From: Oscillospiraceae bacterium
Lineage (GTDB): Bacteria > Bacillota > Clostridia > Oscillospirales > Oscillospiraceae
Direction of reading: 5' to 3'
DNA: 33,336 nucleotides
Assembly (NCBI GenBank): GCA_022800215.1
Contig: JAAWPV010000013.1
Coordinates: 1 to 33,336 of the forward strand
Shown here: one piece after another, positions 24,942 through 32,460 of the stretch
How the letters are laid out: each line of letters starts with the position of its first letter
How positions within the stretch are numbered: position 1 is the first letter of the stretch
Made by a program: the position numbers and the translations under genes
Notes under the pieces: model-generated
Told to the model about the DNA's origin: nothing
Seen by the model: the letters and a program-made list of their open reading frames with translations, nothing else
The model's database searches: none

Positions 24942-25367
24942 ATGAAAGAGAAAAAGAAGCTGCTGAAAACGGCTTTTTTGGTGCTGGCCGTCTGTGTCGT
25001 CGGATACATGATCTACCGGTAGATCCCCCGGCGGGTGGCTTCCCTGATGCCCAGGACAGATAAAGTGGATCAGTGTCAGATCCTGGTCTTGGGGATGTAT
25101 GCGGACTACGAGTGCATCACTCTTACCGGGGAGGAGCTAAAGGACTATCTTGATTATCTGGACGGATTCTCCGCCCAATATATTCCCATGAGTTATGATG
25201 ATGGTCGTATAGAATATGAGGAAGCGGTCTATCACCTCTATTTCTGGAGCGGCGAAAAGGAGGTCAACATCCGGATTTCCGACATGGGGAAGATCGTTCT
25301 GGAGCACAGCAGCTATAAAGTGACGGACCCCAACTTTGACCCCCTTCCCAACCGGTTCAGAAAATAA
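24942..25367 (+). pseudogene. small anchored protein gene interrupted by an in-frame TAG
   Basis: From ATG 24942 the frame gives a basic start and a membrane segment (MKEKKKLLK, then TAFLVLAVCVVGYMIY), then stops at TAG (25020-25022) after 26 codons. The same frame continues without another stop to 25367, giving 'IPRRVASLMPRTDKVDQC' and an extracytoplasmic-looking domain of about 100 residues rich in Tyr, Asp and Glu. TAG is one base from CAG (Gln), which would read through sensibly. A consensus promoter lies upstream and a terminator downstream, both placed for the whole 426 bp. The downstream GTG at 25035 lacks a ribosome binding site. Most likely a recent nonsense mutation or a sequencing error. 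Function unknown; I recognise no family. Confidence 0.75.
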
Positions 25368-25384
25368 AATCTATACAGAATAGG

Positions 25385-25421
25385 ACCCGGCCCGGACGTT
25401 TACCGCCCGGGCCGGGTTTTT
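25385..25421 (+). terminator. strong intrinsic terminator before queT
   Basis: ACCCGGCCCGG (25385-25395) pairs perfectly with CCGGGCCGGGT (25407-25417), followed by TTTTT to 25421. Confidence 0.9.
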
Positions 25422-25482
25422 GCGCGGCATGATACCTTCATAAAACCTTTATACTTCCGCTCTTTTCTTTTGCCTTTTTCTG

Positions 25483-25491
25483 TGCTATAAT
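25483..25491 (+). promoter_or_regulatory. extended -10 promoter of queT-galU
   Basis: TGCTATAAT (25483-25491) is a perfect extended -10. No good -35 is seen in the T-rich stretch upstream. Transcription would begin at about 25498, exactly where the first leader hairpin begins. Confidence 0.65.
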
Positions 25492-25497
25492 GCACTT

Positions 25498-25637
25498 GAC
25501 TGGTTCCCCACCCAGTCTAACGGCCGGAGAGAATGCCGTCCGGGGGCGATGCGCCTGTCCCCGGGGAAAGGGACCTCCGGCCCTGTATGTGGCGCGCATA
25601 CTGTGGAGCCAAAGGCTCTGAATCAAAAAATGGAGGT
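25498..25637 (+). ncRNA. structured queT leader, riboswitch candidate
   Basis: About 140 nt of leader with several paired elements. They are GACTGG/CCAGTC (25498-25503 with 25512-25517, loop containing CCCC), a perfect 8-bp helix GGCCGGAG/CTCCGGCC (25522-25529 with 25575-25582) enclosing GGCG/CGCC (25545-25548 with 25552-25555) and GTCCC/GGGAC (25557-25561 with 25570-25574), then GTATG/CATAC (25585-25589 with 25597-25601) and GAGCC/GGCTC (25606-25610 with 25614-25618). The strand ACCTCC (25573-25578) is the exact complement of the ribosome binding site GGAGGT (25632-25637), so the helix and site sequestration exclude each other. queT genes are often under preQ1 riboswitches. I do not see the preQ1-I core; preQ1-III or a new class is open. 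Confidence 0.55.
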
Positions 25638-25646
25638 TCGTTTGTC

Positions 25647-26168
25647 ATGCAGAAATTCAGTACCAAAGACCTGACCCTGGCGGCTATGGTGGCCGCCGTC
25701 TACACCGTCCTCACCGTGTTTTTGCCCATTCCCCAGTATGGGGAGGTGCAGTTTCGCATCGCGGAGTGCATGACGGTGCTGCCCTTCCTGTTCCCCTGGG
25801 CCACGCCGGGCCTCATCGTAGGCTGCTTCCTTGCCAACCTGCTGGGTTCGCCCTATGTGCTGGACTGGGTGTTCGGCACCCTGGCCACCGCCCTCGCCTG
25901 CTTCCTGACCATGAAAATGCCCAACAGGTGGCTTGCTCCGCTGCCCCCGGTGCTCTGTAACGCCTTGATCGTGGGCGCGGAGATCGCCTTTTCCACAGCG
26001 GGGGGCTTCAATGACGTTTTTTGGACTGCCGTGGGCCCCATCGCCCTGTCCGTGGGCCTTGGAGAGCTGGCGGTATGCTATGTGCTGGGCCTGCCCCTGG
26101 TGGCAATACTGCCAAAGATCAAAGTGTTCCGGGGCCTGATCCCGGAGCGTCGCCTTTCCGCTATCTAA
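25647..26168 (+). CDS. queT: QueT family queuosine-precursor transporter (ECF S component)
   Basis: 173-residue membrane protein of the QueT family, the substrate-capturing component of an ECF importer for queuosine precursors such as preQ1. Five to six hydrophobic segments. The family's best motifs are present: 'AAVYTVLTVFLP', 'YGEVQFRIAECMTVLP' (with the conserved Arg-x-x-Glu), 'GCFLANLLGSPYVLDWVFGTLAT' and 'NALIVGAEI'. Ribosome binding site TGGAGG lies 10 nt before ATG 25647. It follows a long structured leader and is followed after 27 nt by galU. The ATPase and T subunit are not here, as expected for group II ECF systems. Confidence 0.9.
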   Translation: MQKFSTKDLTLAAMVAAVYTVLTVFLPIPQYGEVQFRIAECMTVLPFLFPWATPGLIVGCFLANLLGSPYVLDWVFGTLATALACFLTMKMPNRWLAPLPPVLCNALIVGAEIAFSTAGGFNDVFWTAVGPIALSVGLGELAVCYVLGLPLVAILPKIKVFRGLIPERRLSAI

Positions 26169-26195
26169 AACATATAAAATGAGGAGGTCCTACAC

Positions 26196-27065
26196 ATGAA
26201 AGTACGTAAGGCCGTCATCCCGGCAGCCGGGCTGGGGACCCGGATGCTGCCTGCCAGCAAGACCGTGCCCAAGGAGATGCTTCCCCTGGTGGACAAGCCT
26301 GTGCTCCAGTACATCATCGAGGAGGCGGTGGAGGCCGGCATCGAGGACATCCTCATCATCACCAACCGCTCCAAGTCGCCCATGGACGACTACTTTGACT
26401 ATTATCCAGAGCTGGAGCGCCGTCTCAGCGAATCGGGGAAGGAGAAGGAGCTGGCAGCCATCCGCCGGCCCGCCGACCTTGCCAACATTTTCTACGTACG
26501 CCAGAAGGAGACCAAGGGCCTGGGCCACGCCATCGGCAGGGCCCGGCGTTTCGTGGGGGACGAGCCCTTTGCCGTCCTTCTGGGAGACGACATCATGCGC
26601 TACCAAAAGCCGGTCATCGGCCAGCTTATTGAGGCTGCCGAGAAGTATGACGCCTCAGTCATCGGGGTTCAGGAGGTGGCGGACGAGGCGGTGAGCAAAT
26701 ACGGCATTGTAAAGGTGGAGCCTCTGGACGGCAAGGCCTTCACCATCCGGGACATGCAGGAGAAGCCCAAGGTGGAGGAGAAGTTCTCCAATTACGCCAT
26801 TCTGGGCCGGTATGTGCTGAAGCCTGAGATCTTCGACCTTCTGGAGAAGCAGACCCCCGGTGTGGGCGGGGAGATCCAGCTCACCGACTCCCTGAAGACC
26901 CTCTGCACCCAGGACAGAATGATTGGGGTGGACTTTGAGGGCCGCCGGTACGATACGGGCAACCTAAAGGGCTTTATGGAGGCAACCATCGACTTTGCCT
27001 TGGATCATCCTGAGACAGGGGAGTGGCTCAAGAGCTTCCTGAAGGACAAGGCCGCTCAGCTTTGA
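26196..27065 (+). CDS. galU: UTP-glucose-1-phosphate uridylyltransferase
   Basis: 289-residue cytoplasmic nucleotidyltransferase making UDP-glucose from UTP and glucose-1-phosphate, for wall polymers and galactose metabolism. The N-terminal signature 'IPAAGLGTRMLPASKTVPKE' and 'MLPLVDKPVLQYIIEEA' are classic GalU. 'LLGDDI' (metal-binding Asp), 'EKPK' and 'GVGGEIQLTDSL' are in their usual order, and length is standard. GAGGAGG precedes ATG 26196. It lies 27 nt after queT without its own promoter, so it is probably read from the queT promoter and a strong bidirectional-looking terminator ends the unit. Confidence 0.96.
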   Translation: MKVRKAVIPAAGLGTRMLPASKTVPKEMLPLVDKPVLQYIIEEAVEAGIEDILIITNRSKSPMDDYFDYYPELERRLSESGKEKELAAIRRPADLANIFYVRQKETKGLGHAIGRARRFVGDEPFAVLLGDDIMRYQKPVIGQLIEAAEKYDASVIGVQEVADEAVSKYGIVKVEPLDGKAFTIRDMQEKPKVEEKFSNYAILGRYVLKPEIFDLLEKQTPGVGGEIQLTDSLKTLCTQDRMIGVDFEGRRYDTGNLKGFMEATIDFALDHPETGEWLKSFLKDKAAQL

Positions 27066-27076
27066 GAAGTAAAAAG

Positions 27077-27112
27077 AAAGAGGCCGGGGAAGTTTCCCCG
27101 GCCTCTTTGCTG
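27077..27112. terminator. terminator between convergent galU and HAD genes
   Basis: AAAGAGGCCGGGGAA (27077-27091) and its exact complement (27094-27108) form a 15-bp stem with A and T ends, able to stop transcription from both sides. It lies between stops at 27065 and 27132. Confidence 0.88.
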
Positions 27113-27131
27113 TCTCTTTTCGGATGCTTTC

Positions 27132-27953
27132 TCAGGCGAGCTCCTTCAAAATGTGGTTCTCCACAAAGTCAGCCCAGCCGTCTTCGGAGATGGGCTTTTC
27201 GGTGATGATGTCGGCGGCGGCCTTGGCGTCGGGGGAGCCGTTCAGCATACAGACTCCCACGCCGGAGACCTCAAACATGGTGATATCGTTTGTCATGTCG
27301 CCGAAGCTCCAGACATACTTCATGTCGATGCCGTGCTCGTCGCAGAACATCTTCAGAAGATCGCCCTTGGAGGCCTTGGCGTTGCAAAACTCGTACATGG
27401 TGGTCTCGGTCTTGAAGCTGATGTAGCCCTTCTTCTCAAACTGAGCCGAGCGGGCCTCGATGGCGGGCATATCCTCCTCCGCCACCCGGAAGCCCACCTT
27501 GGGGGCAGGCTCGGCCCAGAACTCGGTGTCGTCCTTCACCACCCTGGCGGGGGTGGCGTTCTTCATGTAGGCCTGGGAAGCGGCAGCGGCGGGGTCGATG
27601 GTCCGGACCAGGGAGAAGCCGTTTTGCAGGAGATACGGCCGGCTCTCGAAGGGGGACATGATCTCGAAGGCCTCCTTGATCCACTCCGGCTCCATCATAT
27701 AGAGCATCTCGGTGGTGCCTTTGACGCCGTCATAGATCTCCTCGCCGTTGTAGCCGATGAGGATATCACATTTGATGCCCCACTGCTCTTCCAGATTGTG
27801 GAGCTGTTCCACGCTCCGGCCGGAGGCCAGGCCGAAGAGGACCCCTCGGGCCTGAAGAGCCTGGATGGCGTTGTAGGCCCGTTCCGTCAGAGGCTGACGT
27901 TTGACCACCAGAGTGTTGTCAATGTCGGCGATTACCAATTTTGCTTTTTCCAT
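27132..27953 (-). CDS. HAD superfamily hydrolase, Cof/IIB type
   Basis: 273-residue cytoplasmic phosphatase. Motif I is DIDNT with the nucleophile Asp10 and acid/base Asp12, motif II is 'GLASGRS', and 'GYNGEEIYDG' fits the GxNGA motif of Cof-type enzymes. Motif IV is 'SFGDMTNDITMF', and 'KASKGDLLK' holds the motif III lysine. The cap is of the C2B type, which acts on sugar phosphates and similar small molecules. It is last in the amino-sugar operon with a 35-nt gap, so a sugar phosphate is the likely substrate. AAAGGAGAAG precedes ATG 27953. Confidence 0.88.
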   Translation of the reverse strand: MEKAKLVIADIDNTLVVKRQPLTERAYNAIQALQARGVLFGLASGRSVEQLHNLEEQWGIKCDILIGYNGEEIYDGVKGTTEMLYMMEPEWIKEAFEIMSPFESRPYLLQNGFSLVRTIDPAAAASQAYMKNATPARVVKDDTEFWAEPAPKVGFRVAEEDMPAIEARSAQFEKKGYISFKTETTMYEFCNAKASKGDLLKMFCDEHGIDMKYVWSFGDMTNDITMFEVSGVGVCMLNGSPDAKAAADIITEKPISEDGWADFVENHILKELA

Positions 27954-27988
27954 TGTCTCTTCTCCTTTTGCAAAGACCTTTCCCGAAC

Positions 27989-29176
27989 TTACAGCCGGCT
28001 CAGCCGCTCGTCATTGAAGATGACGCCCTCCTTGGCCCGGTCGTAGACCAAGCGGCCCTCGGCGTAGGTGAACTGGGCCTTGTAATCGTCGGAGATGACC
28101 ACAAAGTCGGCGTCCTTGCCCACGGCCAAAGTGCCCTTCCGGTCGGCAAAACCGTACTTCTTGGCGGGGTTGAGACAGGCCATCTTGAGGACAGTCTCCA
28201 TGGGGACGCCTACCTTCTCCACCAGGTTGCCGATGCCGTAGAGGACGGGTTGGCCGGAGCCCAGCAGCCGGCCGGTGTCGGTGAGGAGGAAGCCCTCGGG
28301 GGTCACGTTGACGGCCAGGTCGGAGTGAAGTCCCTCATAGTGGCCTACGGGAGCGCCTGAGAGGTCGGAGCAGTCGGAGATCATCATGAACCGGTCGGTA
28401 TCCTTCATACGGAAGTAGAGGGTAAGCATCTCGTTGCAGATGTGGCGGCTGTCGCAGATGACCTCGCATTCCACATTGGGGTGGAGGATGGCGGCGCCCA
28501 GACCGCCCACGTCCCGGTGGTGCAGGCCGGTCATCACGTTGCCGGTGTGGGTGGCCACGGTGATGCCCTTGTCATAGGCGGCGGTAGCCTGCTGATAGTT
28601 GTTGTCGCTGTGGGCGGCAGCCAGAATGATGCCCTGGGAGAGGAAATATTCGATGATGGGGTCGATGCCCGGGATCTCGGGGGCCAGGGCCACCAGCTTC
28701 AGAAGACCCTGACCGGCCTCCACCATGGCCTTGGCGGTATCAAGGCTCACCTCGGGCCAGCCGGTGCGGATGCCCTTTTCGCCTACCCGGTTCAGCCAGG
28801 GGCCCTCGCTGTGGATGCCCACGATGGTGGCGCCGTCCTGGGGGCCGGACTTGGCCACGTCAGCCACGGCGGCGATGGCCTCCACAGGGGTGACGGTGGG
28901 AAACACATTGACAACGCCTTGGGAAGCAAGACCCTTCAGATAGCCTTTGATGTCGGCGTAGCGCTCCTCAGTGGTGTGGCCGGTGACCCGGGGGGAGTAG
29001 CCGCAGGTGCCGTGGTTATGGGTGTCGAAGATGCCGGGGATGATGCGCTGATCGCCAAAGTCGATGGCCTCGGGGTCGGTACCCGGGGTAAACGCGGTGA
29101 TCTTGCCGTTCTCGATGGTAAGAACGCCGGCTTTACAGCCGTCCTCCATATAGATACGCTTAGACTGGACTTTCAT
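27989..29176 (-). CDS. NagA/AgaA-like N-acetylhexosamine-6-phosphate deacetylase, copy 1
   Basis: 395-residue amidohydrolase-superfamily enzyme expected to remove acetate from GlcNAc-6-P or GalNAc-6-P. Motifs: 'GIFDTHNHG' (HxH at 53-55), 'GIHSEGPWLN' (metal Glu), 'ALAPEIPG', 'AAHSDN', 'THTGNVMTGLHHRDVGGLGAA', and the catalytic Asp in 'MISDCSDLSG'. ATG 29176 has AGGAG 9 nt upstream; the TTG at 29185 is too close. It is the downstream copy of a tandem pair, with only 31 nt between the two. Compared with copy 2 it lacks about ten residues after 'GHYEG'. Assignment of which sugar is open. Confidence 0.88.
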   Translation of the reverse strand: MKVQSKRIYMEDGCKAGVLTIENGKITAFTPGTDPEAIDFGDQRIIPGIFDTHNHGTCGYSPRVTGHTTEERYADIKGYLKGLASQGVVNVFPTVTPVEAIAAVADVAKSGPQDGATIVGIHSEGPWLNRVGEKGIRTGWPEVSLDTAKAMVEAGQGLLKLVALAPEIPGIDPIIEYFLSQGIILAAAHSDNNYQQATAAYDKGITVATHTGNVMTGLHHRDVGGLGAAILHPNVECEVICDSRHICNEMLTLYFRMKDTDRFMMISDCSDLSGAPVGHYEGLHSDLAVNVTPEGFLLTDTGRLLGSGQPVLYGIGNLVEKVGVPMETVLKMACLNPAKKYGFADRKGTLAVGKDADFVVISDDYKAQFTYAEGRLVYDRAKEGVIFNDERLSRL

Positions 29177-29207
29177 ATCAAACAACTCCTTTTATATAAC
29201 AGTGTTT

Positions 29208-30428
29208 TTACAGCCTGTTTTCCTCAAAGTACTTTTCGTTGAGCACGATGCCGTCCACATCCCGGTCATAGACTTTCCGGCCTTCGGAGTAGGTACACTG
29301 GGCCTTGTAGTCGTCGGTGATGACGGCGAAGTCGGCGTCCTTACCCACGGCGAGAGAGCCCTTCTGGTCGGCAAAGCCGTACTTCTTGCAGGGGTTCAGA
29401 CAGGCCATCTTGAGGACGGTCTCCATGGGGACGCCCACCTTCTCCACCAGGTTGCCGATATCGTAGAGCACCGGCTGGCTGGAGCCGCGGAGGCGGCCTG
29501 TATCGCTGAGAAGGAAACCCTCGGGGGTGAGGTTCATCTCACCCTCGGCGGTAAAGTACTTCTTTTTGGAGGTGACCCGGTACCGGCCTGCGGGACCACC
29601 GGAGAGGTTGGAGCAGTCAGAGATCATCATGAAGCGGTCTGTATCTTTCATGCGGAAGTAGAGCTTCAGCATCTCGTTGCAGATGTGGAGGCCGTCACAG
29701 ATGACCTCGCACTCTACGTTGGGGTGGAGGATTGCGGCCCCCAGCCCCCCCACGTCCCGGTGGTGGAGGCCGGTCATCACGTTGCCCAGATGGGTGGCTA
29801 CCGAGATGCCCTTGTCATAGGCGGCCATAGCCTGCTGGAAATTGTTGTCGCTGTGGGCGGCAGCGATGGCCACTCCCTGGGAGAGGAAGTATTCGATGAT
29901 GGGGTCGATGCCAGGGATCTCAGGGGCCAGAGCTACCAGCCGCAGATGGCCGTGGCAGGTCTCTACCATGGCCTTGGCATAGTCCAAACTCACCTCAGGC
30001 CAACCGGTTTTGATGCCTTTCTCGCCCACCCGGTTGAGCCAGGGCCCCTCGCTGTGGATGCCCAGAATCTTGGCCCCGTCCTGGGGCCCCTCCTCGATGA
30101 CCGAGGTCACCGCCGCAAAACCCTCCAGAGGGGTGACGGCAGACAGGGTAGGCAGCACATTGACAGTGCCCTGGGAGGCCAGGGCCTTCAGATAGCCTTT
30201 GGTCTGATAAACCCGCTCCTCAGGGGAGCCCTCTGATTCCCGGGGACTGAAACCACAGGAGGCGTGGTTATGGGTATCGAAGATGCCGGGAATGATCCGC
30301 TTATCGCCGTAGTCAATGGCCTCCGGGTCAGTGCCCGGGGTGAAGGCGGTAATCTTGCTGTTTTCGATGGTGAGAACGCCGGCTTTGCAGCCGTCTTCCA
30401 TGTAGATGCGCATGGATTGTACCTTCAT
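29208..30428 (-). CDS. NagA/AgaA-like N-acetylhexosamine-6-phosphate deacetylase, copy 2
   Basis: 406 residues, roughly four-fifths identical by eye to copy 1 over nearly the whole length, so the two arose by tandem duplication. All active-site motifs are kept (DTHNHASCG, GIHSEGPWLN, ALAPEIPG, HSDNN, THLGNVMTGLHHRDVGG, MISDCSNLSG). Differences cluster around 'YSPRVTGHTTEE/FSPRESEGSPEE' and in an insertion 'VTSKKKYFTAEGEMN', possibly in substrate-facing loops. ATG 30428 follows GGAGGG. It lies directly after the PTS fusion gene, separated by a hairpin. Confidence 0.88.
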   Translation of the reverse strand: MKVQSMRIYMEDGCKAGVLTIENSKITAFTPGTDPEAIDYGDKRIIPGIFDTHNHASCGFSPRESEGSPEERVYQTKGYLKALASQGTVNVLPTLSAVTPLEGFAAVTSVIEEGPQDGAKILGIHSEGPWLNRVGEKGIKTGWPEVSLDYAKAMVETCHGHLRLVALAPEIPGIDPIIEYFLSQGVAIAAAHSDNNFQQAMAAYDKGISVATHLGNVMTGLHHRDVGGLGAAILHPNVECEVICDGLHICNEMLKLYFRMKDTDRFMMISDCSNLSGGPAGRYRVTSKKKYFTAEGEMNLTPEGFLLSDTGRLRGSSQPVLYDIGNLVEKVGVPMETVLKMACLNPCKKYGFADQKGSLAVGKDADFAVITDDYKAQCTYSEGRKVYDRDVDGIVLNEKYFEENRL

Positions 30429-30511
30429 GATGATTCCCTCCATAAAAATATTTGAAAAATCTGTAAGTAATAACTCTTTCGTTTCCGGCTGCACAATGAA
30501 AAGGGTGTAGG

Positions 30512-30546
30512 GAGGGGCCGGGCCGGTTTTTCTGCCCGGCCCCCTC
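30512..30546 (-). promoter_or_regulatory. G/C-rich intercistronic hairpin between PTS and deacetylase genes
   Basis: GAGGGGCCGGGC (30512-30523) pairs with its complement at 30534-30546 with one bulged base. The loop holds TTTTT on the plus strand, but no T-run follows the stem on the minus strand, so partial termination or mRNA protection is more likely than a full stop. Confidence 0.55.
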
Positions 30547-30580
30547 TACATGGGAAAGGAAAGAAAGGAAGTATGCAGTG

Positions 30581-32251
30581 TCAGGGGGCAATGAGCCCGG
30601 TAAAGTAACCGATGGCGCCGATGACGAACATGCCCAGCATGATCAGGTTGGCGGAGATCTTTTTCACCTTGACAAAATAGTAGGTGATAAAAGTGCCGAT
30701 CAGGGTCAGAAGGCCTGGATAGATGGCGTTGAGCACGTCGGCCTGAAGGTCGATGACGGTGCCGCCGAAGTTGAAACTGATGGCGGCTTGGAGGTTCACC
30801 AGGTTGCCTACGGTGGCGCCCACCACTACGATGCCCAAGGTCTCAATGGCGGTGAGAAGTCGATCCTTCATGGAGGAGTTGATGAGCTTGGAGGCGCTTT
30901 CCGCCCCCAGACGAACACCGCTCCCAAAGAGGATGTAGGTCAGAATAAGGTTTAACGTCACATAAACCAAAATGCAGAAAATGGGGCCGAAGACAGAGCC
31001 GGTAGAGGACAGCCCCAGGGTGATGGAGAGAAGGATGGGCACAAAAAGGATCTGCCAGATGGTATCGCCGAAGCCGGCAAAAGGTCCTGCCAGGGCGGTT
31101 TTGATGGTCTGGATCATGTCGTTGGGCACCTCGCCGGTGCGGGCCTTTTCGATCTCCATGCCCAGGGTGATGCCCCAGATCACCGAGCCCAGAGTGGGCT
31201 GGGTGTTGAAGAAGACCATGTGCCTCTCCACCAAGTCCTTCTGCTTTTCCGGCTCGTTGGGGTAGAGGTCCTTTGCCGCCGAGATCGCCATCAACTCCAT
31301 GGTGGGACCCTGCATCCGCTCCATGGTGAAAAGCTGGTTGAGGTGGAACATGAGTCGGATATAGATCCGCCGGATAAACCGCTTATCGGTTTTGAGTCCG
31401 GCCAGCTGGGTACCCGCTCCATCCGCCGCTGCCGGAGCGGCTTGCGCCGGCTCCTCATTTTTCCCGGTGGCGGAAGGCTCTTCCTCCTTGCCGCTGCACA
31501 GGAAGATCACATAGGCCACCGCCAAGGCGATGATGGTCACCGTCAGCACACTGAGGCCCGCTGCCTTTACCAGGGCGAAGCCGAAGACGAACAGGATCCA
31601 CTGGGCGTTGTTTTTCAGAAGGCCGGCCAGCAGGATCATAAAGCCCAGCAAGGGCAGCAGCTTGGTGAAGCTGCCCAGACAACCCAAAAGCCAATCGGGG
31701 AGCATATTGACCACAGACACCACTGCCTCCTGGCCCAGCAAGCACAGGATGGGTACCGGCAGGGCAAACTGAAGGAAGGCCAGCCCCTGGCTCCCGCCAT
31801 AGGCGATGAGCTTGGCCTTACTGAGATCCCCTCTGTGGACGGCGGCGTCCATCACATGGAGGATGGCCGCCCGGACCACGTTCATTAACTGACGGAGGGC
31901 GGTTTCCACCGGGCCGCAGGCCAGGCAGATGGTCAGAGCGGCCTGGGCCGCCACCGTCACATCGCCGCCGATGGTCATAGCCACCGGGATGGCGAACCAT
32001 ACCGACATATTGATGGCGGGCAGGGAGGTCACCCCGGCTACGTTGGCGGCGCCGATGTAAACGGCCTGGATGGTGCAGCCAATGAGAATGGCTGTGGTGG
32101 GATCGCCCATGATAATGCCGCAGATCAAAGCGGCCACAATAGGCTTTTGCATAATGAGAGCTCCCACATAGCCAAAATAGACCAGGCCGCCGTTGGAAAA
32201 GTAGCTGAAAAGCCCCAGCAGAAGGGCCTGCCCGACGGAAATGGTGAGCAT
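30581..32251 (-). CDS. mannose-family PTS EIIC-EIID fusion permease
   Basis: 556 residues joining two subunits that are normally separate. Residues 1-250 are EIIC of the mannose/sorbose/GalNAc family ('GGLVYFGYVGALIMQKPIVAA', 'GDPTTAILIGCTIQAVYIG'). Residues 251-287 are a flexible Glu/Ala/Pro linker. From 288 it is EIID: 'TMERMQGPTMELM' and 'HMVFFNTQPTLGSVIWGITLGM', then 'AGPFAGFGDTIWQ', where the family usually has GDS. The C-terminal helix follows. EIIC and EIID form the membrane channel that imports and phosphorylates an amino sugar at carbon 6. EIIA and EIIB are absent here. Start ATG 32251 follows GGGAGGA. First gene of the operon, divergent from the RpiR gene. Confidence 0.9.
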   Translation of the reverse strand: MLTISVGQALLLGLFSYFSNGGLVYFGYVGALIMQKPIVAALICGIIMGDPTTAILIGCTIQAVYIGAANVAGVTSLPAINMSVWFAIPVAMTIGGDVTVAAQAALTICLACGPVETALRQLMNVVRAAILHVMDAAVHRGDLSKAKLIAYGGSQGLAFLQFALPVPILCLLGQEAVVSVVNMLPDWLLGCLGSFTKLLPLLGFMILLAGLLKNNAQWILFVFGFALVKAAGLSVLTVTIIALAVAYVIFLCSGKEEEPSATGKNEEPAQAAPAAADGAGTQLAGLKTDKRFIRRIYIRLMFHLNQLFTMERMQGPTMELMAISAAKDLYPNEPEKQKDLVERHMVFFNTQPTLGSVIWGITLGMEIEKARTGEVPNDMIQTIKTALAGPFAGFGDTIWQILFVPILLSITLGLSSTGSVFGPIFCILVYVTLNLILTYILFGSGVRLGAESASKLINSSMKDRLLTAIETLGIVVVGATVGNLVNLQAAISFNFGGTVIDLQADVLNAIYPGLLTLIGTFITYYFVKVKKISANLIMLGMFVIGAIGYFTGLIAP

Positions 32252-32324
32252 AGATATCCTCCCTCTTCCTCTATGTTGGAGTAATCCCTCCGAAATATGT
32301 ACGATCTTTGGAGCCTGCAATTCA

Positions 32325-32353
32325 TTTTTACCACAGACGGAAGAGAATGTCAA
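32325..32353 (-). promoter_or_regulatory. sigma-A-like promoter of the PTS-deacetylase operon
   Basis: On the minus strand a perfect TTGACA (32353-32348), 17-bp spacer and TAAAAA (32330-32325, a weak -10). The start would be near 32318, giving a 67-nt leader. Confidence 0.55.
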
Positions 32354-32390
32354 CGGGAAATGAAGATTTCCTCCAACAAAATTTTGCGGC

Positions 32391-32438
32391 TTGACCTTTT
32401 TTCTCCAATCGAGTATACTGGATCTATAGTTTGTATAC
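32391..32438 (+). promoter_or_regulatory. promoter of the RpiR gene with twin GTATAC boxes
   Basis: TTGACC (32391-32396), 17-bp spacer and TATACT (32414-32419). The palindrome GTATAC occurs at 32413-32418 over the -10 and again at 32433-32438 just after the predicted start, exactly 20 bp apart (two DNA turns). Both are followed closely by GATC. This looks like a site for a dimeric or tetrameric repressor such as the RpiR protein itself. Confidence 0.6.
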
Positions 32439-32460
32439 GATCAGATGGGGGGAACAAAAT

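Noticed and set aside
25035-25367. Independent gene starting at GTG 25035
   Set aside because: No ribosome binding site, and the frame is continuous with the upstream membrane segment apart from one TAG; better read as one broken gene.
24942-25367. TAG as pyrrolysine
   Set aside because: No pylTSBCD or methylamine genes in the window and only one TAG case; other genes here end with TAG (for example the MFS gene at 12134).
25498-25637. THF riboswitch or T-box in the queT leader
   Set aside because: The conserved THF core words and the T-box TGGNACC bulge are absent, and the downstream gene is QueT, not a folate or amino-acid gene.
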